This document shows positions 1-6,556 of a DNA stretch of 41,097 nt, in pieces. The notes below the pieces were generated by a model. That model did no database searches. It saw only the letters and a list, made by a program, of their open reading frames with translations, and was not told the DNA's origin. The DNA is from Nocardia altamirensis NBRC 108246 (GTDB lineage Bacteria > Actinomycetota > Actinomycetes > Mycobacteriales > Mycobacteriaceae). A program made the translations under genes and the position numbers. Each line of letters begins with the position of its first letter. Position 1 is the stretch's first letter. The DNA lies in NCBI RefSeq assembly GCF_001612685.1, contig NZ_BDAY01000102.1, positions 1 through 41,097 on the forward strand, given 5' to 3'.

Positions 1-183
1 GACGGGCGAACCCTTGTGCAGTTGTGCTATTCGCTGGCCGTTGATCTTGTCGGTGAGTTCGGCGTGGCAGACGCATGCGTCCTTCGCCCCGACGGATACC
101 TGAGCCTTGAACATGTCCTAGCCACGAAACGGCCGATGTTTCAGCAGTGGGCCGAAGCCGAACGGCTTATCCGGCCGAGCTAG
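1..183 (+). CDS. 3' end of an unidentified protein gene (partial)
   Basis: An open frame runs in from the left edge and ends at a TAG at 181-183, giving the last 60 residues of a protein. I do not recognise the family with confidence. A short stretch (VLRPDGYLS) weakly recalls the C-terminal thioredoxin-like end of aromatic-ring FAD monooxygenases, which often read LVRPDGYVAW, but this is not enough for a call. G/C at third positions is lower than in most genes of this window, as in the decayed P450 that follows, so the gene may itself be decaying or acquired. The start and most of the gene lie outside the window. Confidence 0.4.
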   Translation, partial: DGRTLVQLCYSLAVDLVGEFGVADACVLRPDGYLSLEHVLATKRPMFQQWAEAERLIRPS

Positions 184-303
184 CCTCCGCGAGGTGCAAC
201 CCGGGTAGAACCTGATCCTTGGGGGCAAGCAGTTGCGGTGGTGCGTGTTTCGGAACACGCTTGAGGTGACACCTGTCGGGGTTTGGCGGCGGCGCCGGGT
301 GGT

Positions 304-945
304 GAGCCGTGCTCGCTGCAGGAGATGGCAGCAGCGATCCGCGAGTTCGTCGACGCGTCTTCGAAGCGCCCGATGTTTGATCTCAGCCTTGATCGCCGCA
401 GATAGTGCAGGAGAACGACTCTCGGACGTCGAGCTGGTGTCGACGGTGTTCTTGATCCTGGTGGCCTGCCACGAGATCACGGTCAACCTCGTCGCCAACG
501 TCGCACTTGCCATCGCCGACGGCACTGTGTCCGCACGCCGTGCTCTGGAATCTCCCGAGCGCCTAGTGGAAGAGACGCTGCCCGACACAATGGACCGGTC
601 AATGTTGCGACTCTGCGCTACGCGGCTGAGGACATACCAGTCGGATCTCACGTGATCGGCCGTGGCGAAGTCGTGCTCATCGCCTTGGCGGCCGCTGATC
701 GAGATGAAAAGCGGTTCGCCGAGGCCGATGTCTTCGACCTCGGTCGTGAAGCGCGCGGTCATCTCGCGTTCGGTGGCGGCATTCACCAGTGTCTGGGTGC
801 AGGGCTGGCGCGAATGGAGGGAACCATCGCGATCGAGCAACTGCTCACCCGCTTTCCCGGAATCAGGCTGGCTGAACCGTCGGGGAGATGGCGGGCGAGC
901 ATCCTCATTCGTGGCCTGGACCGCCTGATCGTCACACTGGACTGA
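304..945 (+). pseudogene. Cytochrome P450 remnant, frameshifted
   Basis: Three pieces in two frames line up in the order of a bacterial P450. The first is a G-helix-like piece from about 310 (QEMAAAIREFVDASSKRP). The second runs from about 378 to 588 in another frame and holds the I-helix (LVACHEITVN) and the K-helix region. The third, from about 589 to 945, returns to the first frame with the heme loop FGGGIHQCLGAGLAR. The N-terminal half expected of a roughly 400-residue P450 is missing. Key positions are damaged: the usual AGHETT reads ACHEIT, and the ExxR arginine of the K-helix is replaced (EETLP). The heme cysteine is intact. The two frameshifts, near 375 and 588, offset each other. This is a dead gene unless the shifts are sequencing errors, which the lost arginine argues against. 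Confidence 0.8.
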
Positions 946-1081
946 CCACACGCTTGTCCAATAGGTGTCGCGGTTAACGACGCCTGTCACCGGTCCTCAG
1001 GCTACCTCGAGCGGCTGGCTCGTATGGGTCAGGCCGATTGGTCCCCAAATGGTCCCAAGCTCCGGATCATCAAGTAACGAC

Positions 1082-1114
1082 GAAACCCCTCCGACCGAGG
1101 TCAGGAGGGGTTTC
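1082..1114 (-). terminator. Terminator downstream of tRNA-Pro
   Basis: An 11-bp perfect inverted repeat (GAAACCCCTCC / GGAGGGGTTTC) with an 11-nt loop lies 6 nt beyond the 3' end of the minus-strand tRNA. The T-rich end of the distal arm fits an intrinsic terminator for the tRNA transcript. Confidence 0.75.
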
Positions 1115-1120
1115 TCTGTG

Positions 1121-1194
1121 TCGGGCTGACAGGATTTGAACCTGCGACCACCTGACCCCCAGTCAGGTGCGCTACCAAGCTGCGCCACAGCCCG
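1121..1194 (-). tRNA. tRNA-Pro (anticodon GGG)
   Basis: On the minus strand the 7-bp acceptor stem CGGGCTG / CAGCCCG encloses a D-arm (GCGCAGCTTGGTAGCGC), an anticodon arm with a CCTGA / TCAGG stem and loop CTGGGGG, and a T-arm with GGTTCAAATCC. Positions 34-36 of the loop read GGG, which decodes CCC and CCU proline codons. The discriminator base is A at 1121. The 3' CCA is not encoded, as is common in actinobacteria. Confidence 0.95.
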
Positions 1195-1198
1195 TGGT

Positions 1199-1228
1199 GC
1201 GCCCGGTTTCGGGCGCTCGAAGAGATTA
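1199..1228 (-). promoter_or_regulatory. tRNA-Pro promoter -10 and leader hairpin
   Basis: On the minus strand a TAATCT hexamer (1223-1228), preceded by GG, is a good -10 element. It would start transcription near 1216. No convincing -35 hexamer is visible. The predicted 5' leader begins with a perfect 7-bp hairpin (1199-1216, arms GCGCCCG and CGGGCGC, loop of 4) just before the mature tRNA, where RNase P would cut. The remaining sequence up to 1408 contains nothing else I can name. Confidence 0.4.
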
Positions 1229-1408
1229 CCTCAGCGAAGCCCAAGGCAGCGAATCGCCTGGTAAACGGCGTGGCGCGGGGGTGAAATGTGGTCCGCCGCA
1301 TGGGTTGTGGCAAGGGGGTGACGTGGGTGACTGGTTGGTGGCGGGCAGTGGGGGCATTACCGCAACTACGGGAATTGCCGGGGTGGCCCGGTGGACGGAG
1401 GGAGCGGT

Positions 1409-2143
1409 ATGAGTCGGGAGCGGCGACTGGTTGCGGCGTTTGTCCAGGTGGCGGATTCGCTGGTGGACGAGTACGACCCGCTGGACGTCGTCCAGGAGCT
1501 ACTGGATCGGGCGGTGGATCTGCTGCCGGTCGATACCGGGGCGGTGTTGTTGGCGGGCCAGGACGGCGCGTTGCGGGTGTTGGCTTCGACGAGTGAGGCG
1601 ACCCGGTGGTTGGAGTTGTTGCAGATCCAGGTGCAGGACGGGCCGTGTGTGCAGGCGTATGAGACCAGTGGGTCGGTAATTGTCGAGGATTTGGCGGTTG
1701 CGGAGGCGCGTTGGCCACTGTTCGCGAAGCAGGCTTTGGTGGAGGGGTTTCGGTCGGTGTACGCGTTGCCGCTGCGGTTGCGCAGGGATCGGGTTGGCGC
1801 GCTGAATCTGTTCAGTTCCGGCGAGGAGCATTTGAGCGAGGACGACCTGCTGGTCGGGCAGGCGTTGGCCGATATCGCGAGTATCGCGATCGTGCAGGCC
1901 AGGCTGCTCGCCGACCACAGGGCGGTCAACGGTCAGTTGCAGTCGGCGCTGCAGAGCCGGATTGTGATCGAGCAGGCGAAAGGGGTCCTCGCCGCGCAGG
2001 GTGATCTTGATCCGGAGGCGGCGTTCGAGGCGTTGCGCGGGTATGCCCGGCGCACCCGGGGGCGGTTGCACGAGCTGGCTCGTGCGGTGGTCGACCGCAC
2101 CATCGACACGAGCCAGATCTTGAACAATCATCGTCCGCGCTGA
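1409..2143 (+). CDS. GAF-ANTAR domain RNA-binding regulator
   Basis: This 244-residue cytoplasmic protein has an N-terminal GAF sensor domain (about residues 20-165) and a C-terminal ANTAR domain (about 175-235) with the typical IVIEQAKGVLA...AFEALRGYAR pattern. ANTAR domains bind paired hairpins in nascent RNA and act as antiterminators. In actinobacteria GAF-ANTAR proteins are common orphan sensors whose ligands are mostly unknown. The ATG at 1409 follows a strong GGAGGGAG ribosome-binding site; a GTG at 1391 in the same frame has none. The stop lies 2 bp from the stop of the convergent PAS-ANTAR gene. The ligand and target RNAs cannot be read from the sequence. Confidence 0.88.
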   Translation: MSRERRLVAAFVQVADSLVDEYDPLDVVQELLDRAVDLLPVDTGAVLLAGQDGALRVLASTSEATRWLELLQIQVQDGPCVQAYETSGSVIVEDLAVAEARWPLFAKQALVEGFRSVYALPLRLRRDRVGALNLFSSGEEHLSEDDLLVGQALADIASIAIVQARLLADHRAVNGQLQSALQSRIVIEQAKGVLAAQGDLDPEAAFEALRGYARRTRGRLHELARAVVDRTIDTSQILNNHRPR

Positions 2144-2145
2144 GC

Positions 2146-2883
2146 TCACAGCCGTTCGTGCACGGTCAGCAGCAGGTGGTCGAAGCGGGTGCGCAGTTCG
2201 ACCATCGGCGCGTCCATGGTGGCGATTTCGGCGACGAGCTGGGTGGCGAGCGCGCGCAGTTTGACGCCAGTCTCTTGGGAGCGCCAGATGAGCACCCGGA
2301 ACGCCTGCTCTTCACTGATCCCGTAGACCAGCATGACCGCGCCTTTGGCCTGTTCGATGGCGGCGCGCGAGTTGTACAGCTCGGGGAGTGCGCCGTCGAG
2401 GGTGAGTCTGCGGTCTTCGGCGAGCGTCTCGGTGATGTCGACGTAGTAGCCGGTGGTGCCGATCACGGCGCCGTTGCCGTCGAGCATGTCGTCGCCGACG
2501 ACGAGGATGTGCCGTACGCGGCCCGCGGTGTCGAGGATGCGGTGCCTGCTGCAGAACGGTTCGCCGGTCTCGACGGTGCGAGCAATGGTGTTCGCGACTT
2601 GTTCGCGGTCATCTGGATGTTTGTGCGAGAGCAGGAGTTCGGTGGTCGGCCGTACGGTTCCGGGTTGGTAGCCGTGGATGAGCGCGACTTCGTCGGACCA
2701 TTCCCAGCGCTGATCCGCGAGCCAGAAACGGAATGTTCCTGCGGTTTGCGGGCTGCCCGCGCCGAGCACGCCCTCGACGGTGGCCCCGACTATGCCGATG
2801 TCCGCCCCTGCGGTGTCGCCGCCTTCTCCGCGTGCGGCGTCCGAAACATCAACAGACTGATCCAACGACCTGCCCCTTCCCAT
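2146..2883 (-). CDS. PAS-ANTAR domain regulator
   Basis: This 245-residue protein has a glycine/alanine-rich N-terminus (1-45), then a PAS fold (about 48-150) with WEWSDEVALIHGY and HPDDREQV, typical of PAS_3 domains. An ANTAR domain follows (about 168-225), beginning RAAIEQAKGAVML. By family knowledge the PAS domain senses a small ligand or redox state and the ANTAR domain binds RNA to control termination or translation. The gene is convergent with the GAF-ANTAR gene, 2 bp apart, so the two may antagonise each other through overlapping transcripts. The start at 2883 lacks a clear ribosome-binding site. I see no adjacent target operon. Confidence 0.85.
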   Translation of the reverse strand: MGRGRSLDQSVDVSDAARGEGGDTAGADIGIVGATVEGVLGAGSPQTAGTFRFWLADQRWEWSDEVALIHGYQPGTVRPTTELLLSHKHPDDREQVANTIARTVETGEPFCSRHRILDTAGRVRHILVVGDDMLDGNGAVIGTTGYYVDITETLAEDRRLTLDGALPELYNSRAAIEQAKGAVMLVYGISEEQAFRVLIWRSQETGVKLRALATQLVAEIATMDAPMVELRTRFDHLLLTVHERL

Positions 2884-2945
2884 TCGACCGAAATACTCGT
2901 CAAGTTGGTCGGCTGGCGGGGGCTTGGGCAGCGCGTCCGGTCGAA

Positions 2946-2951
2946 AGATTA
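2946..2951 (-). promoter_or_regulatory. Candidate -10 element for the PAS-ANTAR gene
   Basis: On the minus strand the 123-bp gap 2884-3006 contains GGTAATCT, the same extended TAATCT hexamer seen upstream of tRNA-Pro. It lies about 63 nt before the PAS-ANTAR start. No convincing -35 is visible, so this is a weak call. Confidence 0.25.
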
Positions 2952-3006
2952 CCTGGGGGCGGCGACAGCTCGCTGCCGAGATCGGGTGACTGTTCGTCGG
3001 TCGAGA

Positions 3007-3288
3007 TCAGATGTACCAGTGCGCGGTGCGCGCGGCGTCATAGATCGGGTCGAATATCGCGGTGTGCCGCATGTGGGCGGTGTCGAGCAGGCGGTCGTCG
3101 ATGCCGAGCCGCCGCAGCGTCGGCCAGGCGACGGTGTCGCGGAAGTGGTAGTGCCGCCGTTGAATTCGGCTGATCTGTGTCTCCACGCGAGTGTGGAAGC
3201 GGATGCGCCAGGCCCAGGCGGCAGGGATGGGCGCGGGCAGGCGTTCGACGCGTGCCCCGAGACGCTGCGACGGGACCGGTTGCGGCAT
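3007..3288 (-). CDS. Small hypothetical protein
   Basis: A 93-residue reading frame starts at an ATG at 3288, 5 bp after the methyltransferase stop, so it is probably co-transcribed. The protein is rich in Arg, His, Trp and Tyr (for example RIQRRHYHFRDTVAWP and AARTAHWYI). It has no membrane segment or signal peptide, and I recognise no family. The open frame continues far upstream only because it shadows the methyltransferase; the coding signal begins at this ATG. It may act with the methyltransferase, but nothing in the sequence shows how. Confidence 0.55.
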   Translation of the reverse strand: MPQPVPSQRLGARVERLPAPIPAAWAWRIRFHTRVETQISRIQRRHYHFRDTVAWPTLRRLGIDDRLLDTAHMRHTAIFDPIYDAARTAHWYI

Positions 3289-3293
3289 AACGG

Positions 3294-3944
3294 TTATCCG
3301 CGCCGAGCGACGGTCAGGATGTCGGGCACGAGCTGGTCGGGGATCGGCCTGCGCACCGGGCGTTGCTCGGTGATGCGGAAGCCTGCGGCTTCTACGAGTG
3401 TCCGCATCTCGTCGGGCGGCGGGAAGTAGGCGAGGCCCTGCACCATCGTCGGTTGCAGCAATCGTGCGAATCGACTGCGCGGGTTGTTCAGCACGATCGC
3501 GAGAAGCCCACCGGGGGAGAGGATTCGATGGAATTCGGTGAGTGCGGGCGCATGGTCGAAGAAGTGGAACGCGTGGGTCGAGACGACCGCGTCGACCGCT
3601 CCGTCGTCGAGTCCGAGGTTCTCGGCTTGCCGGTTGATCCAGCGCACCTGGTCCGAGCGAGCCTGGGCCTGTCGCAGCATGCCGACGGAAGCGTCGCAGC
3701 CGTAGATGAGATCGGGTGCCAGCTCTTGCTGGATACGCGAGGCGAGAATCCCTGTGCCGCAACCGACATCGGCGATCCGTCGAATGCCCGCGATCCGCAG
3801 CTGTTCGATGATCTCGTCCTGCGGCGGCTGGTAGGCGACCCGCTGCAAGACGGGACTGTTGTACACGCGGGCGAGCTGGTTCCAGCCCTGGGTGACGAGG
3901 TTGTTGAGGGCGCGGGCGGGTGCGTGCGGCAAGGCGGCTGACAT
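3294..3944 (-). CDS. Class I SAM-dependent methyltransferase
   Basis: A 216-residue methyltransferase of the UbiE/Methyltransf_11 type. Motif I is IADVGCGTGILASRIQ (about residues 57-72). Asp in YGCDAS marks the ribose-binding acidic position, and post-I and motif III segments (AVDAVVSTHAFHFF, LSPGGLLAIV) follow in order. It should transfer a methyl group from SAM to a small substrate, which cannot be identified here. The start has an AAAGGGA ribosome-binding site. A short palindrome lies 35 bp upstream and may be an operator. The small gene at 3007-3288 follows directly. Confidence 0.85.
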   Translation of the reverse strand: MSAALPHAPARALNNLVTQGWNQLARVYNSPVLQRVAYQPPQDEIIEQLRIAGIRRIADVGCGTGILASRIQQELAPDLIYGCDASVGMLRQAQARSDQVRWINRQAENLGLDDGAVDAVVSTHAFHFFDHAPALTEFHRILSPGGLLAIVLNNPRSRFARLLQPTMVQGLAYFPPPDEMRTLVEAAGFRITEQRPVRRPIPDQLVPDILTVARRG

Positions 3945-3978
3945 CGGTGTCCCTTTCGTGGGTCACCCAAGATTAAAG

Positions 3979-3989
3979 TGTCTGAGACA
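3979..3989. promoter_or_regulatory. Candidate operator upstream of the methyltransferase
   Basis: TGTCT-G-AGACA is a palindrome with a one-base centre, set in an AT-rich patch (AATCTTGGG to AATTTAGG) 35 bp before the methyltransferase start. Its size and symmetry suit a dimeric TetR- or LysR-type regulator. No such regulator gene is directly adjacent. Confidence 0.4.
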
Positions 3990-4034
3990 ATTTAGGAAGA
4001 TATCCGGTCGCCCCGACTATGCACTCGCGTGCGC

Positions 4035-4658
4035 TCAAAGCAGGGTGAGGCTGCCGTGTGGTCCGTCGAGCACGGCGATCAATCCCGGCCGAATGCCAGG
4101 CCGCACCCCGAGTTCGACCCACAGCGCCCGCAGCCGGGCAATCGTCGCCACCGGATCCGGATGCACAGCGTCGAGCGTTCGCAACCGCACCTGCGGCAGG
4201 CTTTCCGAGGGATGCGCGGTCGACCCCCAGTCGATGAGGAACGGCACCACATCGCGCGATCCGGTCAGCCGCCAACTCAGCGTCTGACCATCGGGCGCCT
4301 GCCTGGACATGTCGGCAATCGACCCGGGGTCGTACCCGACGGTGCGTGCCTCGGCAACGGTCGCGTCGATATCGCTGACCCGCACCGCCCAGGTCACCAG
4401 CCGCGGTTCTGTCACATAGTCGACCAGGAACGGCCGAGGTGCCCGCGGCGCAGGCTGATCGGCGTCGACCCCGATGATCTCCAGATAGCCACCGGCGCCG
4501 AGGCCGAGCAGAAAATTGCGGGTACCGCGGCCGACGTGTCGCCCGCCCTCGACCGGCGAGACCCCGAGCGCTCGCGTCACCATGGCCACCGTGGCGGGCA
4601 GGTCCGGCGTCGCCAACACGAGATGATCCAACTCGTTCACCACCGCCACCCTAGTCAC
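4035..4658 (-). CDS. Glyoxalase-like (VOC fold) protein
   Basis: A 207-residue protein beginning LDHLVLATPDLPATVAMVTRALGV, the typical first beta-alpha of a vicinal-oxygen-chelate fold. GGYLEIIGVD places the second metal-region residue. The pattern resembles the Glyoxalase_3 family (one long VOC-like domain plus a second half with WAVRVSDIDATVAEA). The substrate is unknown. The GTG start overlaps the LysR stop (GTGA), so the two are translationally coupled and probably part of one response. A GTG further in (VNELDHLV) could also be the start. Confidence 0.78.
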   Translation of the reverse strand: MTRVAVVNELDHLVLATPDLPATVAMVTRALGVSPVEGGRHVGRGTRNFLLGLGAGGYLEIIGVDADQPAPRAPRPFLVDYVTEPRLVTWAVRVSDIDATVAEARTVGYDPGSIADMSRQAPDGQTLSWRLTGSRDVVPFLIDWGSTAHPSESLPQVRLRTLDAVHPDPVATIARLRALWVELGVRPGIRPGLIAVLDGPHGSLTLL

Positions 4659-5554
4659 GACAGTTGCTTTCCCGCACCATCATTCGTGCTACCGGCGACC
4701 GCGGCGACCAAGGCAACGCGGGCGGCTCGCACGGCGGGATGGTTTCCGGTGCCGCGCCGATACGCCAGGTGCGTCCGTCGCCGCGTCGGCAGCGCGGTGA
4801 GCGTGACCTCGGGCGGGCAGCTCAGCGCACCGAGCTCGGGCACGAGCGCCACCCCTTGCCCGGCCGCGACGAGCGCGAGCACGGTGCCGAAGTCGTCGGC
4901 ATGATGGCGGATTCGCGGCATGAATCCGGCGGCCTGACAGGCGCGTACGGTCATCGTGTGGCACAGCGTGTCGGGAATCCCTGCGATCCAGGATGTTTCG
5001 CGATGCGCGGCCAACGGCTCGGCAGTCAACGCGGCCAGATAGATGGTCTCTTCGAGCAACGGCTCGGTGTCGAGCGCGTCATCCGGTTCGACCGGCACAT
5101 AGTCGTATTCGTGCATCAGGGCCACATCCAACGTCCCCGCACGCAGCGCGGCGGGCACAGTCGCCGGATCCAGCTCGGTCACCATCAACTCGAGCCGAGG
5201 ATGCTCCCGGCTCAACGTGACAAGCGCGGGCGAGAGAATCGTGTGTACCGCGGTGGGAAACGCGCCGATTCGTAGCGTCCCGGTGAGTTCGGTACGCGCG
5301 GTAGCCAACTCGCTGGCGGCCTGCTCGAGCACCGCGAGAATCGTCTCGGCGTGCGTGACGAGCGTCCGCGCCGCAGGCGTGAGCGCCACCCGCCGACCGG
5401 TCCGCTCGAGCAGCGGCACGCCTGCTTCCCGCTCCAGCGCGGTGAGCTGCTGAGATACCGCCGACGGCGTGTAGGCGAGTGCGTCGGCGACCGCCGCGAT
5501 GGTCTCGCGATGCGCCAACTCGCGCAGCAGCCGCAACTTTCGAATATCGAGCAT
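4655..5554 (-). CDS. LysR-family transcriptional regulator
   Basis: A 299-residue regulator with an N-terminal winged helix-turn-helix (residues 1-60, with AYTPSAVSQQLTALEREAGV as the recognition region) and a type 2 periplasmic-binding-protein-like effector domain (about 90-290, GTLRIGAFPTAVHTIL onward). It is divergent from the DapA-family gene with a 71-bp shared gap, the classic LysR arrangement, and is coupled to the downstream VOC gene. The likely targets are itself and the aldolase gene, with a small metabolite as co-inducer. The minus-strand sequence AGCATAAGGTGAGCTGATG suggests a -10 very close to the start, so the mRNA may be nearly leaderless. Confidence 0.9.
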   Translation of the reverse strand: MLDIRKLRLLRELAHRETIAAVADALAYTPSAVSQQLTALEREAGVPLLERTGRRVALTPAARTLVTHAETILAVLEQAASELATARTELTGTLRIGAFPTAVHTILSPALVTLSREHPRLELMVTELDPATVPAALRAGTLDVALMHEYDYVPVEPDDALDTEPLLEETIYLAALTAEPLAAHRETSWIAGIPDTLCHTMTVRACQAAGFMPRIRHHADDFGTVLALVAAGQGVALVPELGALSCPPEVTLTALPTRRRTHLAYRRGTGNHPAVRAARVALVAAVAGSTNDGAGKQLS

Positions 5555-5595
5555 CAGCTCACCTTATGCTCGGCTGAAGAAATGTGAACTAGACC

Positions 5596-5605
5596 TGAAG
5601 CTTCA
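5596..5605. promoter_or_regulatory. Candidate LysR binding site in the divergent gap
   Basis: The perfect 10-bp palindrome TGAAGCTTCA lies in the 71-bp gap between the LysR gene and the aldolase gene, 20 bp before the aldolase start. LysR proteins often bind short dyads of this kind next to the gene they control. Confidence 0.4.
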
Positions 5606-5625
5606 ACTGGCTCAAGCTCGAACCC

Positions 5626-6504
5626 ATGACGCTCACAGGCCTTTTCGTTCCCCTCGTCACGCCGTTCACCGCCGACGGCGCACTAGCGACCGACGCGCTG
5701 GTCGAGCTGGCCGAGTCGTCATTGGACGGCGGCGCGACCGGCCTGGTCGCGCTCGGCACCACCGCCGAAGCCGCGACGCTCACCGCGGCCGAGCGCGCAC
5801 AGGTCGTCGAGATCTGCGCCCAGGTCTGCGCAGAACGCAACGCCGCCTTGATCGTCGGCGCGGGAACCAACTCGACGGCGGCCTCGCTCGACGCGGTCGC
5901 GGCACTCGGCCCGCAGGTCACCGCCGCACTCACGGTCGTCCCGTACTACACCCGACCGTCCGAAGCGGGCGTGCTCGCGCACTTCCGCAGTCTCGCGGCG
6001 ACGAGCCCGGTGCCGCTGGTCATCTACAACATTCCCTACCGCACCGGCCGCACCCTGTCCGCCGACACCCTGCGTCAACTCGCCGACGAGCCGAACATCA
6101 TCGGCGTCAAACACGCCGTCGGCAGCATCGACGACACCACCATCGAACTGATGCGCACCTGCCCACCCGATTTCGCGGTGCTGGCGGGCGACGACATCTA
6201 CATCGCACCGCTGCTCGCCCTCGGCGCGGCGGGCGGCATCCTCGCCTCCGCGAACGTCGCCGCCGCGCCGTTCAGCGCCCTGGTCACCGCGTGGCGGGAC
6301 GGCAAGCTCGACGAGGCACGTGACCTCGGCCATCGCCTCGCTGGACTGTCCTCGGCGTTGTTCGCCGAACCCAACCCCACCGTCATCAAGGCCGTCCTGG
6401 CGGCGCAGGGCCGGATCCCGAGCCCGGCGGTGCGCCTGCCACTGCTGCCAGCGACCGACGCTGCCACCGCGTCGGCCCTGGCTGCGTTTGCGTGCTTCCC
6501 ATAA
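5626..6504 (+). CDS. DapA-family class I aldolase/lyase
   Basis: A 292-residue (beta/alpha)8 lyase of the dihydrodipicolinate synthase/N-acetylneuraminate lyase family. The Schiff-base lysine is K162 (GVKHA), the catalytic tyrosine is Y134 (VIYNIP), and the substrate-carboxylate motif GTTAE holds T45-T46. All lie at the family positions. The second tyrosine of the DapA triad may be in PYYTRP. The usual GTTGE reads GTTAE, so I would not assume true dihydrodipicolinate synthase activity. Its location beside a LysR regulator, away from lysine genes, points to a catabolic pyruvate-dependent aldolase. No strong ribosome-binding site precedes the ATG. Confidence 0.85.
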   Translation: MTLTGLFVPLVTPFTADGALATDALVELAESSLDGGATGLVALGTTAEAATLTAAERAQVVEICAQVCAERNAALIVGAGTNSTAASLDAVAALGPQVTAALTVVPYYTRPSEAGVLAHFRSLAATSPVPLVIYNIPYRTGRTLSADTLRQLADEPNIIGVKHAVGSIDDTTIELMRTCPPDFAVLAGDDIYIAPLLALGAAGGILASANVAAAPFSALVTAWRDGKLDEARDLGHRLAGLSSALFAEPNPTVIKAVLAAQGRIPSPAVRLPLLPATDAATASALAAFACFP

Positions 6505-6518
6505 TTGACAGGTCAATT
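6503..6518. promoter_or_regulatory. Candidate operator before the MFS exporter
   Basis: A perfect dyad AATTGAC-AG-GTCAATT overlaps the aldolase TAA stop and lies 38 bp before the chosen exporter start. TTGAC/GTCAA half-sites are typical of MarR- and TetR-type repressors of drug exporters. The left half also contains a TTGACA -35-like hexamer. No regulator gene of those families is adjacent. Confidence 0.5.
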
Positions 6519-6556
6519 CACTGGTGTTGGAGCCCGCGAGATGGAACGCTGAAGCG

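Noticed and set aside
118..990. Long minus-strand open frame opposite the P450 remnant
   Set aside because: It is low-complexity, Arg/Ser-rich and antisense to recognisable P450 segments; a shadow of high-GC coding sequence.
1195..1408. Integrase or attachment site beside tRNA-Pro
   Set aside because: No integrase gene and no repeat of the tRNA 3' end is visible within the window.
3007..3966. A single 319-residue minus-strand protein covering the methyltransferase
   Set aside because: Its first 226 residues are the shifted frame of the methyltransferase; only the part after the ATG at 3288 looks coding.
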